Assembly (NCBI GenBank): GCA_963712715.1
Contig: CAVQJI010000022.1
Location: 3,251 to 67,250 of the forward strand
Source: JAFEDN01 sp963712715
GTDB taxonomy: Bacteria; Pseudomonadota; Gammaproteobacteria; Coxiellales; Coxiellaceae
DNA length: 64,000 bases
Reading direction: 5' to 3'
How positions within the stretch are numbered: position 1 is the stretch's first letter; each line of letters opens with the position of its first letter. The translations under genes and the position numbers were made by a program. The notes beneath the pieces are model-generated. The model was not told where the DNA came from. It ran no database searches and saw nothing but the letters and a program-made list of their open reading frames with translations. Shown piece after piece: positions 44,401 to 54,900 of the stretch.

Positions 44401-45288
44401 GCATGCCTGCTCAGAGTGAATAAGCCTGGTCTCATCCGTTCCTGCACTGGTCATCTGGAAAAAAATAGCATAAAGGAAATAATACCGTTATGGAATGAAC
44501 TATGTATCAGATATCCGTTGGATTCGGTTGTATTCGAGAAGACTCTAAAATGTTTTATAGATGATCCTACCAGGTTATTAAGGGTTTGCTTTATGTTAAA
44601 GAAACAAATGATCAAATTCGAGGATTTTGACGACGCCATGCGGCTTTGCTTTAATCAATCAGAACAAAAAATTCTTCTACCCCTTATTTTTCAGAGTCAT
44701 TCTTTACTGAAGAAAATAAGTTGCGTGATTATTTTTGATAAATTTATTAATTATACCATTAAGAAAGCAACTCAGGCTACGGATTGCCTTCATATCAATC
44801 CCGCTGATTTACTTGGAATATATTCAACTATGATGTCATGGTGTTTTTCAGAAACTTATTTTTCAGAAATATTTAGCTTCCCATTGAAAATGGAAACCCC
44901 TACAATGCAACAGGCAAACATCGAACAGGCTTGCAAACGTCTTTTTTTACCCAGTTTCTTTGAACCTCCTATTTATAACTTCCTTAGAAAAAAGTTAATC
45001 GAAATCTATACTTCTATAGTACGTCCTGAGCTGGAAATTAGATTATTGCCTTTTATTTTGGCTTTAATTATTTCAAATCAACCCAACGCCTTTGAAAATA
45101 TCGAATTTTCAGGTTTAATTTCCCTGATTTGTAAACACGTACGGGACATCCCTGGTTTAAATAATTTGTATGGTGAATTACCAAAAAACGAAAAATTACC
45201 TAATGTAAAGCAGACTTTAAATCATTTTTTTAGACAAATTAAAGAAAATTCAGAAGAAGTCAAGTCCTTAAGCCTGACAAGTCCTTAA
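41455..45288 (+). CDS. Giant candidate effector with poly(A)-polymerase-like domain
   Basis: About 1,277 residues, strikingly AT-rich compared with flanking genes. The first 840 residues are helical and charged with no recognised family, including an EEEEQAEKNKKN coiled-coil (about 535-560). From 44,050 to 44,630 the order of a class II nucleotidyltransferase of the PcnB/CCA-adding type is recognisable: LYIVGGLIVNLAQ (GG motif), FNFLDVDMVT (catalytic DxD), IDVVCIND (third carboxylate), LRDININGIYLR (for RDFTINAL), and FIDDPTRLLRVCFMLKK (for EDPxRxLRaxRF). The GGxVRD Arg-Asp pair is lost. The tail is SEEVKSLSLTSP. The start is unsure: TTG 41428, ATG 41455, or a frame-displaced GTG 41382. Such enzymes add nucleotides to RNA 3' ends. 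Activity and secretion are inferred. Confidence 0.65.
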   Translation: MDLKQIEQFNKKYLTTVLPEIGKKINFESLPELKHKIQKEIKKIELLLTQCLQTNNFENLMINFSKLLSEFSNFQLSVIAFSDQISGRYRIFKSKMDEMQEYLYKNILFSFRIIDNIIIIWTEIVEKMNNPHNFPNDEKNLYQIITKSIIQLAGSSHFFLCKLEYCTPLVTNLSPKIHFGFVCSIMDYQIRIFKSLEAACVAKVPWAYLDYRSLTGRFAYINKDLSPRDIIKCYEKDRNELLELMTKNLEKLYQICFFRHKYSEITLPSHQTDSKSMTEFFLSLEEDITLAEKIDPFLTFCVYKAYLGLQMGDIKYDYYQLIKKEIKILTSHQNKIEKNQTIEKFIEKINLFVSTTNRMWDSLNHNHQPEEIGLIYDKLIAFDYHFMEIALSQNQVFYLLSFFINDLAIFSHYSNVIADLQKKQLELLKCEQAFLATLALKNNVSLPRWCLTEGEDIKIIDVNLENDQKESKNGRQKKHILAGFDIIDILQIQNKLSMSLSGHQKIKLHGFTQQDDYKKIIDESNNAYIQIMEEEEQAEKNKKNILLEKKKIKSPYRHSKEKIQEKTQTEFLIPKKQTEVKVIAESEEWKQFHLLQKDFSRLVEEKGDEEVKNRSGSLFETNDLLLLIQLNDFMSGYLYVTAKDLYNQKIVNFYVIYRLQMALSYRKISMNQLNLLPEKESYQTHQYFLEDEHKMIETILNNAEITRKKSLDKAIASLQWLQEDRLRKMTEIGLEKWFNNPNPKNDWFHRREKLKDKIRNLSLLDQEIVETKKILDSVSMDAYNPFGKMLNQKTPSILVHNHSLLDEKISSGIIKFKNTIQKIILDRMKFYSIVKKPDNFFPTPILLSAFKFMVLIKNSFGSEKQLYIVGGLIVNLAQERKVSEQTFNFLDVDMVTNISYNELKSAAFQNKLNYKITSVTPLFCSFKFRFENVNIDVVCINDLDLLENHQLRDININGIYLRINKESDLSIVNEALFYDVIDACLLRVNKPGLIRSCTGHLEKNSIKEIIPLWNELCIRYPLDSVVFEKTLKCFIDDPTRLLRVCFMLKKQMIKFEDFDDAMRLCFNQSEQKILLPLIFQSHSLLKKISCVIIFDKFINYTIKKATQATDCLHINPADLLGIYSTMMSWCFSETYFSEIFSFPLKMETPTMQQANIEQACKRLFLPSFFEPPIYNFLRKKLIEIYTSIVRPELEIRLLPFILALIISNQPNAFENIEFSGLISLICKHVRDIPGLNNLYGELPKNEKLPNVKQTLNHFFRQIKENSEEVKSLSLTSP

Positions 45289-45345
45289 ATTAATCCTTAA
45301 TTGTGACACAGAACACCGCCAACCGTTAATGATCTTCTGTCAGGA

Positions 45346-48300
45346 TTAAAGACTTGACCCTATCATCTCTGGATTTCTAATGAGGTCCAATGTCACATGG
45401 TCATGCAATAATTGGTATCGGGATGGGTACTCTCCTTTGGTGTACTCCAGAACCATATTTGTTAATTGAGGGGGCAAAGGTGTTAGGGCAAGAAAACTGA
45501 GCTTCACGACACTATCATATTCATTTTGTAGTTTAAAGTTTCTTCCACCCAGCGCAATTAAGGGATCATTATTGTGTACTGAAAAGATAGATTCGTAACA
45601 GGAAGTAGCAGCAGAGTTGAAATATCTTAGCGTTTGATTACAGAGAAGAAGCAGGGCTAATTTAGAACTGAATAGCTGTCTATTATGTTCGGTATAGAAA
45701 TCCAGTTCAGTGATGGTTTGGTTATAAGCCAGGGCCACTAGAGCAATATATTTAATTTCAGAATTATATCTAAGGGACAAACGTTGAAGGCATGGATTTT
45801 TGGCCAAAGCAGTGACTCCTTCATCACCAATTCCACAGTTATTTAAATAAAGGCTGTTTAATTTGGGGTGTGATACTAAACAATGCACCCCTTCATCACC
45901 AACAGGATTATCACTTAAATCAAGATGTTCCAGATTTTTACATTCCAAAAGTAAAGCCGCTCCTTTAGGACCGATTCCACACTCTTGCAATGTCAGACTG
46001 GTTAAAACTGAACAATCTGAGAAACCGCGAATCAAATCATCTATGGGTTCGTTTTTCGGTACACCAGGTTCACCCTTGTAAGAAAAACTCTTAAGTACGT
46101 TTTTTTTCTCTTTCAGGAAAAAATTAATCCCCTGATAACTGATACGCCTACCCTCCAGGGTCAGTTCGTTAATACCAGGGTGTTTTGAAAGGATACAAAC
46201 ACCCTGATCATCTATATTATTATTTCTTACGTTCAGTACTTTTAAGGTCTTAAGTTCTAAAAGCTGGGCGAGTCCGTCCTTGCTAATTTTGCAGTCTTCC
46301 AAACGAAGGCTGGTCAAAACCGGGTGTCTTGATAAAATTCTGACGACATCATCCCCTGATTGTCCCTGAATATAAGAAAGATCAAGGGTTTGTAAATGAC
46401 TCTCCCGTAAATGGGAAAAGTCCATATTGATAAATTTCCAGGGCCGTAGTGTCAGTTTTTCTAAACTGGGATGGGTAAATAAGGCATGAGCTATATCATG
46501 ATCCAGTTTTGCATAACTCAATTCCAGAATCTTTAGGACAGTATTTTTTAATAGTTCAGCCATTCCTTGGCGGCTGAGGAAAAGGTTGGCGCCAAATGGC
46601 GATATTCTGAGGTGAGTCAGGGACCGGTTAGACGATAGAGCCACTAATCCTTTATCAAGGCTATAATCATTAACGCAATTTAAAATCAAACTCGTTAAAG
46701 TATTATTTCGTGCTAAAAGGCTGACTGCTTTATCAAATGGGCACCATATTATGGCAACAAGTTTTTTTATGGCTGGATTTAAATTTAAGTAATTCAAAAG
46801 ATAAGGGATCATCTCAATTTTCTCAATTGCCAGGCATGGCATTTCAGTTCCATTATCATTTTTAACAAATTCAGAAAAGTATTCGGTTTCGAGGGGATCT
46901 AATGGTTTCCAATCTTCTAATAGTGTGAAATCAAAACGATTCCTGAGTCCAGGCGCTTTTTCGCATAAATGGTCTATAGCTTCCTGTGCTTCCGGCATGT
47001 TTTTTAATAAACCATATTGGAAGGGAAATTCGCCTTTTGCGTATTCACAAACCAGATTAACCAGGACATCTATCTCTAAACATTCGATTATTTCTCTCCT
47101 GACTTTATCAGGATATTCCTGTTGAAACAGACGGTTTCCGCGAGATATTTTTTTTATCTCTTTCACCACGCCGGGAAGGAAATGGGATAACTGGTTAAAG
47201 CCGGATAGCCTGTAATGATACCTCAAGCTTCGGTTAGCAAAAAGAAAATATGCTGTTAAAGGAGTCCATACTTCCAGAATATAATCACACACAGAAAGAT
47301 AGGTTATGCTCTGGTTCAACATCAGGGCGCTGACGCCTGCATCACTTATTCCGTTTTGATCTAAATGTAATTCAGTTAAAGAAGTGTTGTCTATAAACGC
47401 GACAGCTCCGCTATCTCCAATCTTATTTTTAGATAAACCGAGAACTTTAATGGTTTTATTTTTTGCTAATTCAATGGCTCCCCGATAGGTGATTTTACAT
47501 CTCTCCATATAAAGATTAATGAGAGAGGTATTATCTTTAAAAGCCGCCGCACCCGCGTCACCTATTTCATTCCAGGATAATCCGAGGCAGGTAATGGCGC
47601 TATTTTTGGAAAGCTCAATGCCTCCCTGGCTCCCGATATTGCAATTAGTTAAATTCAGGTCAGTAATAGACCTGTTTGTTTGAAAAGCGGCTGCGCCACG
47701 ATCGCCGATTTTATTCTCTTTCAGATTTAAGCGGGTAATTGTTTTAGTGTCGGCGAGTTGAAGGGCCCCCTGTTCTCCAATACCACAGTTATACAGATTA
47801 AGTTCAGTGATGGAGGGATGATCGCAAAAAGCGGCCGCACCCAGATCGCCAATGTTATTATCTTGCAATACCAGGCGGGTAATCTTTTTATTGCCTGCCA
47901 GTTCGTCTGCGCCCAAAGAGCTGATTCCACAGGATGTGAGGTTAAGAACAATAATCGTATGATTACTTTTAAAAGCGCCTGCACCTTTATCTCCAATTTG
48001 ATTGTTTGTCAGGTTTAAATGAGTAATGACATGACTGGAGGCGAGAGCCCTTGCTCCCGGTGCAGTGATACCGTTTTCACTAAGCGAGAGGTTTGTAAGG
48101 GTTCGATTATGTTTAAATACCGTGACGCCATCATCGCCAATTTGGTTACCATCCAGCTCCAGGCTTGTGAGGTTTCCATTTTGATAGCCAATTTTGCAAG
48201 GTTTATTTAAATCCAGATAAGTGAGAAACAGTTTATTGACAAGTACCTTTAGAACGGCTTCCGATATTGTCGAACTTTCCAGATCAAATGTATTTAATTG

Positions 48301-48756
48301 CGTATTATTTGTTAGCGCATCCAGTTCCGTTCCACTGATATGAAGTTTTTTATCCTCCGTAATTGAGAGTTTCGTCGGGCTGGTTATAGCTGCCAGATGC
48401 GATGCCTGTTGATCGGTGATTTTGCAAAAGTTAAAAACAAAATTTGTCGTGGCAGAATTAAGCGCCAAAAGACGCATCCCTTCATCGCTTAAATGGACAT
48501 GGCTGAATTTGAGCTTCTTTAGGGTTCGGAGGGCTGTTGCCAGAGAAGATATGTCTTTCTGGTCAAGTGATGTATGTGAGATGCGCAGATTTGTAATTCC
48601 GGGATTTTTGGACAAATAGTCACAAACATTCGCCATGTTAAAATTATATTTATCTTCTTTATAGTCTAAACACAGAAAGTTTTCAGTAAAGCGACAGAAT
48701 TCAATCTCTGAATCCAGTTCGAACTCTTCTTCATTTTTTATCATATCTCTTTTCAT
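45346..48756 (-). CDS. GALA-like leucine-rich repeat protein, intact copy (LRR-1)
   Basis: The 1,136-residue protein has two LRR blocks (about residues 55-510 and 690-1,060) with a 24-residue period: LxLxxNxIGDxGAxAFxxN, and GARALA/GADELA variants like those of Ralstonia GALA effectors. Each block is followed by a similar segment: VLVNLVCEYAKGEFPFQYGL (about 575) and LTNMVLEYTKGEYPSRYQLL (about 1,105), so the protein looks internally duplicated. The hydrophobic LP..L..xVLEY pattern recalls F-box/BC-box sequences, not proven. No signal peptide. ATG 48756 follows a GGAGG site. It is the only undamaged one of three tandem paralogues and a likely host-directed effector. Confidence 0.82.
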   Translation of the reverse strand: MKRDMIKNEEEFELDSEIEFCRFTENFLCLDYKEDKYNFNMANVCDYLSKNPGITNLRISHTSLDQKDISSLATALRTLKKLKFSHVHLSDEGMRLLALNSATTNFVFNFCKITDQQASHLAAITSPTKLSITEDKKLHISGTELDALTNNTQLNTFDLESSTISEAVLKVLVNKLFLTYLDLNKPCKIGYQNGNLTSLELDGNQIGDDGVTVFKHNRTLTNLSLSENGITAPGARALASSHVITHLNLTNNQIGDKGAGAFKSNHTIIVLNLTSCGISSLGADELAGNKKITRLVLQDNNIGDLGAAAFCDHPSITELNLYNCGIGEQGALQLADTKTITRLNLKENKIGDRGAAAFQTNRSITDLNLTNCNIGSQGGIELSKNSAITCLGLSWNEIGDAGAAAFKDNTSLINLYMERCKITYRGAIELAKNKTIKVLGLSKNKIGDSGAVAFIDNTSLTELHLDQNGISDAGVSALMLNQSITYLSVCDYILEVWTPLTAYFLFANRSLRYHYRLSGFNQLSHFLPGVVKEIKKISRGNRLFQQEYPDKVRREIIECLEIDVLVNLVCEYAKGEFPFQYGLLKNMPEAQEAIDHLCEKAPGLRNRFDFTLLEDWKPLDPLETEYFSEFVKNDNGTEMPCLAIEKIEMIPYLLNYLNLNPAIKKLVAIIWCPFDKAVSLLARNNTLTSLILNCVNDYSLDKGLVALSSNRSLTHLRISPFGANLFLSRQGMAELLKNTVLKILELSYAKLDHDIAHALFTHPSLEKLTLRPWKFINMDFSHLRESHLQTLDLSYIQGQSGDDVVRILSRHPVLTSLRLEDCKISKDGLAQLLELKTLKVLNVRNNNIDDQGVCILSKHPGINELTLEGRRISYQGINFFLKEKKNVLKSFSYKGEPGVPKNEPIDDLIRGFSDCSVLTSLTLQECGIGPKGAALLLECKNLEHLDLSDNPVGDEGVHCLVSHPKLNSLYLNNCGIGDEGVTALAKNPCLQRLSLRYNSEIKYIALVALAYNQTITELDFYTEHNRQLFSSKLALLLLCNQTLRYFNSAATSCYESIFSVHNNDPLIALGGRNFKLQNEYDSVVKLSFLALTPLPPQLTNMVLEYTKGEYPSRYQLLHDHVTLDLIRNPEMIGSSL

Positions 48757-48782
48757 TTTTCCTCCATCAATATACTAGAACC

Positions 48783-49014
48783 AGGTGCGTCGTCCCGCGG
48801 CTTGTCCGCATAGGCGTCAGTTTAAGGAAAAAATAAGCTAAAAAAAGCAAATTCATATTCCTCCCTCTCCCCCGTACTCGGGGGAGAGGGCTGGGGTGAG
48901 GGGCGGAAAACCCCTCACCCTAACCCTCTCCCCGAGTACGGGGAGAGGGAATATAAGCTTACTTTTCTCCTTAAACTGACGCCTATGCGGCTTGTCCGCG
49001 GGACGACGCTTATT
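48783..49014. repeat. Nested long hairpin between LRR-1 and LRR-2
   Basis: Outer arms GGCGTCAGTTTAAGGA (48,808-48,823) and TCCTTAAACTGACGCC (about 48,969-48,984) are inverted and extend into CGTCCCGCGG...CCGCGGGACG. Inner arms CCTCTCCCCCGTACTCGGGG and CCCCGAGTACGGGGAGAGG are inverted around GGGTGAGGGGCGG/CCCCTCACCC. A fragment of the outer arm is also at 17,512-17,547. Confidence 0.85.
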
Positions 49015-49052
49015 TCGTCGCGCCGCAGATAAAATCACACCCTCTTTTATGA

Positions 49053-51790
49053 TTACCGAAACTTGCATTCCGCTTCATATTCGATAAGTTTTTTATTCGC
49101 TTCTGAAAATTCCTGTTGAATTTCTTCATAAGTTTTAGGTGTTAAATGGTCATAAAATAATTGGTATCGGGAAGGATACTCTCCTTTGGTGTACTCCAGA
49201 ACGATATCTGTTAAGTCAGGGAGCAAAAGTTTGCATGCAAAAAAACTTTGCCTCACGACACTATGATATTCATTTTGTAACCTAAGATTTCTTCCCCCAG
49301 TGCAATTAAGGGATCATTTTCGTTTGATGGGCAGCCAGAAAAACAATAATAAGAAGAATCAGTATAAGGGGTGCAATATCTTAGCGTTTGATTACAGAGA
49401 AAAAACAGGACTAATTTGGATGTCATTAGGCGTTCGTAATTGAAATCCAGTTCAGTGATGGTGTTGTTTAAAGCCAGGGCCAGTAGCCCAATACATGTCA
49501 TTTCAGAATTAGAGCTAATGGCCAAACGTTTAAGACGTGGATTTTTGACCAAAGCAGTGATGCCTCTATCACCGATTTTACAGTCTTCCACATAAAGGCT
49601 GTTTAATCGGGGGTGTGACGCCAGGTGACGCGCCCCTTTATCAGCAATAAAATTGTGACTTAAATCAAGATGTTCCAGATTTTTATTTTTCGAAATTAAA
49701 GCAGTTGCTTTAGGGCCGATTCCACATTTTCTTAACGTAAGACTGGTTAACACTGAACAGCCTGAGAAAACAGTAACCCAATTATTCATGACTCGATTCT
49801 GCTGCTCACCGTGGTAAGCAAAGCTCTTCAGTATTTTCTTTTTCTTTTTGAGAAAAAATTTAATTCCCTGATAACTGATATGCTCTTCCTTCAGGGTCAG
49901 TTCGTTTATATTAGGGTGTTTCGAAAGAATACGAAGACCCTGATTATTTATTTTATTATCCCTTAAGTCCAGTATCCTTAAGGTCTTAAGTTCTAAAAGC
50001 CGGTCAACTCCGCCATTGCTAATTTTGCAGTGGTCCAAACGAAGGTTGGTCAAACTGGGGTAGTTTGATAAAATCCTGATGGTATCATCCCCTGACTGTT
50101 TTTTAATATAAGCAAGATGAAGGGTATGTAAATGACTGTTCAGTAAATGGTGATCATCCAGGGTAAATGTAGGAAACCGGAATGAAAGTTTTTCTAAATT
50201 GGGACAGCTGAATAGGGTACGGGCCACATCATTATCTATTTGTGCATTATTCAATTCCAGACTCTTTAGAACAGTATTATTTTTTAATAGTTGAGTTATT
50301 TTTTCATGGCTGAAGATAACTGGGTCCATTGTTGCTTCTATCCTGAGGTGAGTCAGGGACCGGTTAGACGATAAGGCTTCTAATCCTTTATCAAGGCTTA
50401 CAGGATCATAATTTCCAGCGCAATATAAAATCAAACTCGTTAAAGTTTTATTTCCTGCCAAAAGGCTGACTGCTTCATCAAATGCGCAGAATATCACTGC
50501 GAAAAGTTTTTTAATAACAGGATTTAAATTCAGGTATTTCAGGAGATAATCGACCGTCTCAATTGTTCTAATTCTTAATCCCAACATGTCAGTGCCATTA
50601 TCCTTTTTGGCAAATTCAGAAAAATATTCGGTTTCGACGGGATCTAATGGTTCCCAGTCTTCAAATTTCCCCGGCTGGCAATCAAAACGGTTCCTGAGTC
50701 CAGGCACTGTTTCGCATAAATGGTTTATGGCTTCCTGTCCCCCCGGTATTTTGTTCAATAAGCCGTATTGGTAGGGAAATTCGCCTTCTGCGTATTCCCA
50801 AACCAGATCGGTCAGGACATTTATCCCTAAAAATTCGATTATTTCTTCCCTGACTTTAACAGGATATTCCTGTTGAAACAGGTGGTTTCTGAAAGGTATT
50901 TTGTTTATCTCTTTCACCAAACTGGGATGATAATCAGATAAAAACAGCAGGTCGGGTAGATCAAGATTACTCCGTGTTTGGTTAGCCAATAAAAAATACC
51001 CTGCTAAAGAAGTCATGATTCGCCGGGAATATTCATCCACTCCAGGACGGGTTATGCTCTGGTTCAACGTCAGGGCGCTTAGGCCCCTGTCACTTATTCC
51101 AGTCCTAAAAAAACCGAGTTCAGTTAAAGAAGTGTTGTCTATGAACGCGACAGCTCCGGCATCTCCGATTACATTGCGAGTTAAATCGAGAGTTTTGATG
51201 GTTTTATTTTTTGCCAGTTCAATGGCTCCCCGATAGGTGATTTTGCAATCCATCATATGAAGCTTGATGAGAGTGGTATTATCTTTAAAAGCCGCTGCAC
51301 CCGCGTCACCTATTGCATTCAGGTTTAAACGGAGGGAGGTAATGGCCCGATTTTTGGAAAGCTCAATAGCTCCCTGGCTCCCGATACTGCATGTACGTAA
51401 ATTCAGTTCAGTAATAGACCTGTTTGTTTGAAAAGCGGCTGCGCCACGGTCGCCGATTTTATTATCTTCCAGATTCAGGCGGGTAATTGTTTTAGTGTCG
51501 GCGAGTTGAAGGGCCCCCTGTTCTCCAATACCACAGTTAGACAGATCAAGTTCAGTGATGAATGGATTATTGTAAAAAGCGGCCGCACCCTGATCGCCAA
51601 TGTTATTACCTCGCAACACCAGTTTGGTAATTTTTATATCGCCTGCCAGTTGACCTGCGCCCAAAGAGCTGATTCCACAGGAACCCAGATTAAGATCAAG
51701 AATCGTATGATTACTTTTAAAAGCGCCGGCGCCGGCATCTTTTGAATCCAGTTTGGACTGTTCTTCATTTTTTGTTATATCTCTTTTCAT
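49053..51790 (-). pseudogene. GALA-like LRR protein, N-terminally deleted and frameshifted (LRR-2)
   Basis: Closest to LRR-3. After the first 15-16 codons (MKRDITKNEEQSKLDS) it jumps to AGAFKSNHTILDLNL, losing about 240 codons present in LRR-1 and LRR-3. Near the 3' end, a run of C that is six long in LRR-3 (52,218 region) is five long here (49,291 region), which shifts ...NDPLIALG into a premature stop at 49,253. The rest of the family C-terminus (LPDLTDIVLEYTKGEYPSRY) is in the other frame to 49,053. The repeat core has the same 24-residue LRR pattern. ATG 51790 follows a GGAGG site shared with LRR-1. The homopolymer slip could be a sequencing error. The N-terminal deletion is real. Confidence 0.8.
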
Positions 51791-51889
51791 TTTTTCCTCC
51801 ATCAATATAAATGTCTTTTATGATTACGATAACATATGATCTCACGTATTAAAACAGGTGGGTGTCCGGAGAACAGGGACTATCCCAGG

Positions 51890-51978
51890 TTTGTCATTGC
51901 GAGTGCAAGCGAAGCAATCCAGTTCGAACTTTGTGGAAATTCTGTACTGGATTGCTTCGCTAACGCTCGCAATGACAG
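51890..51978. repeat. attgcgag-type hairpin repeat
   Basis: TTGTCATTGCGAGTGCAAGCG AAGCAATCCAGT is inverted as ACTGGATTGCTTCGCTAACG CTCGCAATGACA. It lies between LRR-2 and LRR-3 and ends about four bases from the LRR-3 stop. Confidence 0.9.
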
Positions 51979-51981
51979 TAT

Positions 51982-54900
51982 TTACCGAAACTTGCATTCC
52001 TCTTGATATTCGACAAGTTTTTTATTCGCTTCTGGATATTCCTGTTGAATTTTCCTGAAAATTTCAGGTGTTAAATGGTCATAAAATAATTGGTATCGGG
52101 AAGGATACTCACCTTTGGTGTATTCCAGAACGATATCTGTTAAGTCAGGGAGCAAAGGTGTGAATGCAAAAAAACTTTGCCGCACGACACTATGATATTC
52201 ATTTTGTAGCCTAAGATTTCTTCCCCCCAGCGCAATTAAGGGATCATTTTCGTTTAATGGGAAGCCAGAAAGACAATAATAAGAAGAATCAGGATAAGGG
52301 GTGCAATATCTTAGCGTTTGATTACAGAGAAAAAACAGGACTAATTTGGATGTCATTAGGTGTTCGTAATTGAAATCCAGTTCAGTGATGGTGTTGTTTA
52401 AAGCCAGGGCCAGTAGCCCAATACATGTAATTCCAGAATTAGAGCTAATGGCCAAACGTTTAAGGCGTGGATTTTTGGCCAAAGCAGTGATTCCTCTATC
52501 ACCGATTTTACAGTCTTCCAAATAAAGGCTGTTTAATCGGGGGTGTGACGCCAGCATACGCGCCCCTTTATCAGCAACAGGATTGTGACTTAAATCCAGA
52601 TGTTCCAGATTTTTATTTTTCGAAAGTAAAGCGGTTCCCTTCGGGCCGATTCCACATCTTCTTAACGTAAGACTGGTTAACACTGAACAGTCTGAGAAAA
52701 TATTAACCCAATTATCCGTGGCTGGATTCTTCTGCTCACCATGGTAAGCAAAGCTCTTCAGTATTTTCTTTTTCTTTTTGAGAAAAAATTTAATTCCCTG
52801 ATAACTGATATGCTCTTCCTTCAGGGTCAGTTCGTTTATATTAGGGTGTTTCGAAAGAATATGAAGACCCTGATTATTTATTTTATTATCGCTTAAGTCC
52901 AGTACCCTTAAGGTCTTAAGTTTTAAAAGACAGGCAACTCCGACATTGCTAATTTCGCAGTTGGTCAAACTGGGGTGGTTTGATAAAATCCTGAGGCTAT
53001 TATCCCCTGTTTTTTAATACCAGAAAGATGAAGGGTCTGTAAATGACTGTTCAGTAAATGATGATCATCTAAGGTAAATGTCCTATATTTGAATGAAAGT
53101 TTTTCTAAATTGGGATGGCTGAATAGGGTACGAGCCATATCATTATCTATTTGTGCATGATTCAATTCCAGACTCTTTAGAACAGTATTATTTTTTAATA
53201 GTTGAATTATTCTTTCGTGGCTGAAGATAAGTTCGGACATGGTTTCTATTGTGAGGTGAGTCAGGGACTGGTTAGACGATAGGGCTACTAGTCCTTTATC
53301 AAGGCCTGCATTAAAAAAAGGAAGATCATAATTAGCACTGCCATATAAATTCAGACTCGTTAAAGTATTATTTCCTGCCAAAAGGCTGACTGCTTCATCA
53401 AATGGGCAGAATATCACTGCGAGAAGCCTTTTTATGGCAGGATTTAAATTCAGGTAATTCAGGAGATAACGGACCGTCTCAATTGTTCTAATTCTTAATC
53501 CCAACATGTCAGTTCCATTATCCTTTTTGGCAAATTCAGAAAAATATTCGGTTTCGACGGGATCCAATGGTTTCCAGTCTTCAAATTTCCCCGGCTGGCC
53601 AGCCATTCCCGCTGAGTACAGCGTCCATGGCTTCCTATTTATATCCTGCGCATCGGCGAAGCCGATTGCTCGGAATGAAGGGGGAGAATCGCGATTCTCC
53701 CCCTTACGATCCCCCATCGCGTAAGGAGAGTTCCCTTCAGCGAGAACTCCTGCCGGCTGGCAATCAAAACGGTTCCTGAGTCCAGGGACTGTTTCGCATA
53801 AATGGTTTATGGCTTCCCGTCCCCCCGGTATTTTGTTCAATAAACCGTATTGGTAGGGAAATTCCCCTTCTGCGTATTCCCAAACCAGATTGGTCAGGAC
53901 TTTTATCTCTAAACATTCGATTATTTCTTCCCGGACTTTAGCAGGATACTCCTGTTGAAACAGGCGGTTTCTGAGAGGCATTTTTTTTATCTCGTTTACC
54001 AGGCCCTGATGGAAATGAGATAAAAACAGCAGGTCGGGTAGAGCAACACGCCTCCATGTTCGGTTAGCCAATAAAAAATACGCTGCTAAAGAAGTCATTA
54101 TTCGCCGGGAATATTCATCCACTAAAAGAGTGATTATGCTCTGGTTCAACGTCAGGGCGCTTAGGCCCCTGTCACTTATTCCAGTACGACATAAACTGAG
54201 TTCAGTTAAAGAAGTATTGTCTATGAACGCGACAGCTCCGGCATCTCCAATTCCATTGCCACTTAAACCGAGAACTTTGATGATTTTATTTTTTGCCAGT
54301 TCAATGGCTCCCCGACAGGTGATTTTGCAATCCATCATATGAAGCCTGGTGAGAAAGGTATTAGCTTTAAAAGCCGCCGCACCCGCGTCACCTATCGCGT
54401 TCAGGGATAAACGGAGGAAGGTAATGGCGCCATTTTGGGAAAGCTCAATGGCTCCCTGGCTCCCGATATCGCAGCGAGTTAAATTCAGGTCAGTAATAGA
54501 CCTGTTTGTTTTAAAAGCGGCTGCGCCACGATCGCCGATTTTATTTTCTTCCAGATTTAAGCGGGTAATTGTTTTAGTGTCGGCGAGTTGAAGGGCTCCC
54601 TGTTCTCCAATACCACAGTTAGACAGATCAAGTTCAGTGATAAATGGATGATCGTAAAAAGCGGCCGCACCCTGATCGCCAATGTTATTACCTCGCAACA
54701 CCAGGCGGGTAATCTTTTTATTGCCTGCCAGTTCGCCTGCGCCCAAAGAGCTGATTCCACAGGAACTGAGGTTGAGATCAATAATCGTATGATTACTTTT
54801 AAAAGCGGTTGCACCGGTATCTCCAATTTGATTGTTTGCCAGGTTTAAATGAGTAATGACATGACTGGAGGCGAGAGCCCTTGCTCCCGGTTCAGTGATA

